Program-made: the position numbers and the translations under genes | Assembly: GCA_934572535.1 (NCBI GenBank) | Contig: CAKTLJ010000010.1 | Location: 5,979-69,978, forward strand | DNA from: an uncultured Eubacteriales bacterium | GTDB taxonomy: Bacteria > Bacillota > Clostridia > Oscillospirales > Oscillospiraceae | DNA: 64,000 bases | Direction: 5' to 3' | Notes under the pieces: model-generated | The model's database searches: none | Seen by the model: only the letters and a program-made list of their open reading frames with translations | Told to the model about the DNA's origin: nothing | Part shown: piece after piece, positions 62,061 through 64,000 of the stretch | Numbering within the stretch: the first letter of the stretch is position 1 | Layout: every line of letters starts with the position of its first letter

Positions 62061-62117
62061 AACTGGACACCAATTTTGATACAATGCGTATCATGATTGG
62101 TGTCCAGTTTATTTTTG
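62061..62117 (+). terminator. Terminator of ssrA
   Basis: AACTGGACACCAAT and ATTGGTGTCCAGTT pair perfectly over 14 bp, with an inner TGATAC/GTATCA stem, followed by TTTATTTTTG. It starts 1 base after the encoded CCA-T. Confidence 0.85.
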
Positions 62118-62141
62118 ATAAAACCTTTTAACGATAACAGA

Positions 62142-62181
62142 CTCTGCGGCTGCTCAGAAACGAGTGCCGCAGAGCTTTTTT
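62142..62181 (+). terminator. Second hairpin after ssrA
   Basis: CTCTGCGGC and GCCGCAGAG pair with a 14-base loop, followed by CTTTTTTCTC. It could back up the ssrA terminator or end a lost plus-strand gene. Confidence 0.7.
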
Positions 62182-62215
62182 CTCGTTTTGCCCATAATAC
62201 CTTTTGTGTGTTATT

Positions 62216-63148
62216 TCAGTCTTTGCGCGCCTCCTCTGGAGCTGTTTTTCCAGGAACAGAGAGAAAAACTACCATACCTAAGATCAATGCCATACCCAGA
62301 AGATCCTGCATCGCCAGCGGGGTTTTGAGCCAGGCAGATGTTAAGATCCCCGCGGTGACCAACTCTGCACAAGACAGCAAAGAGGTCTTTACTGGACCAA
62401 TATCATTCACACCTTGCAAATACAGTGTAAAGGCCATCGCAGTCCCCACAACGCCGATCAGAATAATACCTAACACAGTCTGTGTATCCATCGTGAACTG
62501 CTTGGTCCAGAAACGAGAGAGGAAAAATAGAATCCCGCCACCCAACAACATCCCCCACCCTGTGATCACCGGACTTCCATAAATCCGCAGAAGCCGCTGC
62601 GGCAAGGTATTATAGACCACAACCATAACAGCTCCGATCAAGCCCCAAGACAAAGCCTTGGGCGAGAGAACTAAGGTATGAATATCTCCGTGGGTAGCCA
62701 GAAAAAACACGCCGAGACATGCCAATAAAAGTGCTGTGATCTCCCACCGGGTCGGCAAGCGTCTGGTGACAAAACAGACATAGAGCAAGATCATCATTTG
62801 TCCTAAATAATTCAGTGCCGTGCCAGTGGCAGAATTAGAATTCGCAATACATTCCAAATAGGTAAACTGACAGGGGATCAAACCAACGGCGGCAAAAAGG
62901 ATCAAGCGACGCGCGTCTTTTCCAACAGTCCAAACCTGACCAATTTTTTTGACTTCCTTGTGGCGACGCACTGCCATCACGCCTAAAAGCAACGCTCCGG
63001 CAATGAGCATACGAACCGTTGTGACCCAACTGGTGGTCAACCCCTTCTGTGAAAAGAGGAACTGGCCCATGGTGCCGGAAAATCCCCAGCATACTCCGCC
63101 CAAAATGGCACACAGAGTTCCTCGAATGGCGATTTTCTGGTCATTCAT
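62216..63148 (-). CDS. EamA-family (DMT) transporter, low-GC
   Basis: 310 residues with ten predicted spans in two EamA repeats: LGGVCWGFSGTMGQFLF starts the first and SWGLIGAVMVVVYNTLPQRL the second. A C-terminal Arg/Lys-rich tail follows. It probably exports a small metabolite. AAGGAGG lies 9 bases before ATG 63148. G+C is clearly lower than in the operon-bound EamA gene at 14701, and the gene sits between ssrA and transposase fragments, so it may have been acquired. The substrate cannot be assigned. Confidence 0.85.
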   Translation of the reverse strand: MNDQKIAIRGTLCAILGGVCWGFSGTMGQFLFSQKGLTTSWVTTVRMLIAGALLLGVMAVRRHKEVKKIGQVWTVGKDARRLILFAAVGLIPCQFTYLECIANSNSATGTALNYLGQMMILLYVCFVTRRLPTRWEITALLLACLGVFFLATHGDIHTLVLSPKALSWGLIGAVMVVVYNTLPQRLLRIYGSPVITGWGMLLGGGILFFLSRFWTKQFTMDTQTVLGIILIGVVGTAMAFTLYLQGVNDIGPVKTSLLSCAELVTAGILTSAWLKTPLAMQDLLGMALILGMVVFLSVPGKTAPEEARKD

Positions 63149-63169
63149 GGTCAGATCCTCCTTGTTTGA

Positions 63170-63365
63170 TTATAGGTTGGTCTGTTGCGCCAAAGTACGG
63201 CAGTCTGATTTTCCACGCGCTGTAAGTGGTAGTACATCATGGAAGCAGTACACACCAGGGGATAAAAATAGGTTCAAGTCTCGTTTTACTAGGCGATGCA
63301 GAGCAGCTTCTAATGCCACCGGGGCCTGCCCAGGAGCAGTGACAATATTGTAGGACGACAATACA
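63170..63365 (-). pseudogene. Possible C-terminal remnant of an unidentified gene
   Basis: An open frame running down to TAA 63172-63170 has a plausible protein composition (IVTAPGQAPVALEAALHRL, LNLFLSPGVYCFHDV), but its upstream part enters what looks like the left end of a transposable element, so no start of its own exists. I do not recognise the family. It may be the tail of a gene cut by the insertion whose transposase fragment begins at 63464, or a chance frame. Confidence 0.35.
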
Positions 63366-63463
63366 TGTTGGACAAGTGAATAAAAAGGGTATGAGGAATA
63401 TGGTCTCATGGGTTATAGTTAAGTTGTCACACCAAACCAGCCCGAAAGAAGACCATATCCCCC

Positions 63464-63571
63464 ATGAGCAAGAGTATAGCACAAGACATGGCCTATCGGC
63501 AATCCCTAATGAAGTACGCAGAGAAATACGGCGTCAGCCGCGCCAGTCGGAAGTACGATAAGAGCAGGTCA
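63464..63571 (+). pseudogene. Transposase N-terminal fragment (HTH, IS481/IS3-like)
   Basis: 36 codons beginning MSKSIAQDMAYRQSLMKYAE and continuing through KYGVSRASRKYDKSRS, an N-terminal helix-turn-helix of the kind found in IS481/IS3-like transposases with an integrase core. After Ser36 the expected sequence stops and the frame runs into the complement of another transposase. A TGTTGGACAAG at 63366 may be part of the element's left end. Only the fragment remains. Confidence 0.65.
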
Positions 63572-63575
63572 GCGG

Positions 63576-63665
63576 GTTCAGGGTTTCCTCCACGCTGCTG
63601 CGGACCAATTCCTTGATTTGGCCCTTGATTACTTCCTCGTTTAGCTGTACAATTTTCTCGGACAT
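63576..63665 (-). pseudogene. IS256-family transposase N-terminal fragment
   Basis: 30 codons beginning MSEKIVQLNEEVIKGQIKEL and ending VEETLN, the usual start of IS256-type (mutator) transposases in Clostridia, with GAAAGGAG 9 bases before ATG 63665. The rest of the about 400-residue protein, including the DDE residues, is missing. The break lies 4 bases from the end of the other transposase fragment. No terminal inverted repeat was identified in 63666-63816. Confidence 0.75.
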
Positions 63666-63816
63666 AGTTTGCTTCTCCTTTCGAATGTTTGTGTGGTAAC
63701 TTCATTCTACCAGAGCCTGCAAGCTATGTCTTCTTTTATCCTCTTTTCAATTTGCGCAAGTTATTGTACCTTATCTACATTATCCCTGCCGACTCACGGG
63801 TAGAGAGAATTTACAG

Positions 63817-63863
63817 GAAGCGCCACATGGACAGCTGATCGATCCATGTGGCGCTTCTTTTTC
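63817..63863. terminator. Strong terminator hairpin
   Basis: GAAGCGCCACATGGA and TCCATGTGGCGCTTC pair perfectly over 15 bp, followed by TTTTTC on the plus strand. It may have ended a plus-strand gene now lost, since none precedes it here. Confidence 0.85.
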
Positions 63864-63876
63864 TCCGGACGTATAA

Positions 63877-63909
63877 GCAGACCGCCTACCGAATTGGTAG
63901 GCGGTCTGC
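63877..63909 (-). terminator. Terminator of the gene at the window end
   Basis: GCAGACCGCCTACC and GGTAGGCGGTCTGC pair perfectly over 14 bp with a GAATT loop, 36 bases past the stop codon of the minus-strand gene. Confidence 0.75.
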
Positions 63910-63945
63910 TGCGCAATGCGTAAGGTGGGGGAGAGCTGCGGGGGA

Positions 63946-64000
63946 TCAGGTCTCGTAGCGAGTCCAATCCGGGGCCTTGTTCAGGCCGGTCCAGGTCTCG
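63946..64000 (-). CDS. C-terminal end of a gene running off the window
   Basis: On the minus strand the last 17 codons read ETWTGLNKAPDWTRYET, then TGA (63948-63946). G+C returns to the typical high level and a terminator follows, so this is probably the end of a real gene. Too little is present to name it. Confidence 0.5.
   Translation of the reverse strand, partial: ETWTGLNKAPDWTRYET

Noticed and set aside
62060..64000. A direct repeat of the ssrA 3' end marking an attachment site
   Set aside because: No second copy of the terminal TTCAACTCC..CCACCA sequence was seen within the window.

Overview
The window is about 60% G+C, contains sporulation genes (spoIVB and the spoIIA operon), a valine T-box, and Firmicutes-type ribosome binding sites and sigma-A promoters. 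This points to a high-GC, spore-forming Clostridia of the Oscillospiraceae type (Flavonifractor/Intestinimonas-like). The genus is an inference from gene content and codon choice, not a database match.

Layout. 1-3.2 kb: the 3' end of one SLC13-type permease, a second copy broken by a 1-base G-run frameshift, and a CPA2 cation/proton antiporter. 3.3-8 kb: a secreted metallo-beta-lactamase-fold hydrolase with a CYTH protein, SpoIVB peptidase, a TSCPD protein and an MreB-type protein. 8-18.4 kb: a compact minus-strand run radC-uvrB-DMT transporter-ybaK-uvrA-small membrane protein-recD2-comF, with gaps of 5-48 bases, read from one promoter in front of radC; it is a genome-maintenance operon. 18.4-26.7 kb: trmB; an xpaC-telA-TPM operon; rpe-recR; and an alcohol dehydrogenase-rlmA-HAD phosphatase operon. 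26.9-30.4 kb: an FHA-SEDS fusion followed by a transpeptidase PBP, a cell-wall synthase pair. 30.4-32.2 kb: mtnA plus a class II aldolase, probably 5-deoxy- or 5-methylthio-pentose salvage.

32.2-44.1 kb is central carbon and amino acid metabolism: a class III aminotransferase with a structured leader and high-expression codons, pyruvate carboxylase, a MocR regulator, phosphate acetyltransferase and two AGCS sodium/amino acid symporters. 44.1-47.2 kb: a second YbaK, GluQRS and the spoIIAA-spoIIAB-sigF operon, which has a terminator-like hairpin in its leader. 47.4-50.5 kb is the most unusual locus: an ECF sigma factor, a one-pass membrane protein in the anti-sigma position, a secreted protein that repeats the membrane protein's outside domain, another AT-rich secreted protein and a lipoprotein. 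50.7-53.7 kb: a two-gene ATP-dependent 2-hydroxyacyl-CoA dehydratase/activase type system bracketed by two hairpins that share 25 identical bases.

53.8-62.1 kb: valS with a membrane-protein gene under a T-box, dus, a tRNA-Ala(CGC), an NlpC/P60 hydrolase, smpB, a cyclophilin and the tmRNA gene ssrA. Beyond the 3' end of ssrA the base composition drops. The sequence there is a DMT transporter, a gene remnant and two transposase N-terminal fragments that meet within 4 bases, followed by the C-terminus of a gene running off the window. No CRISPR array, complete IS element, rRNA or replication origin was found.
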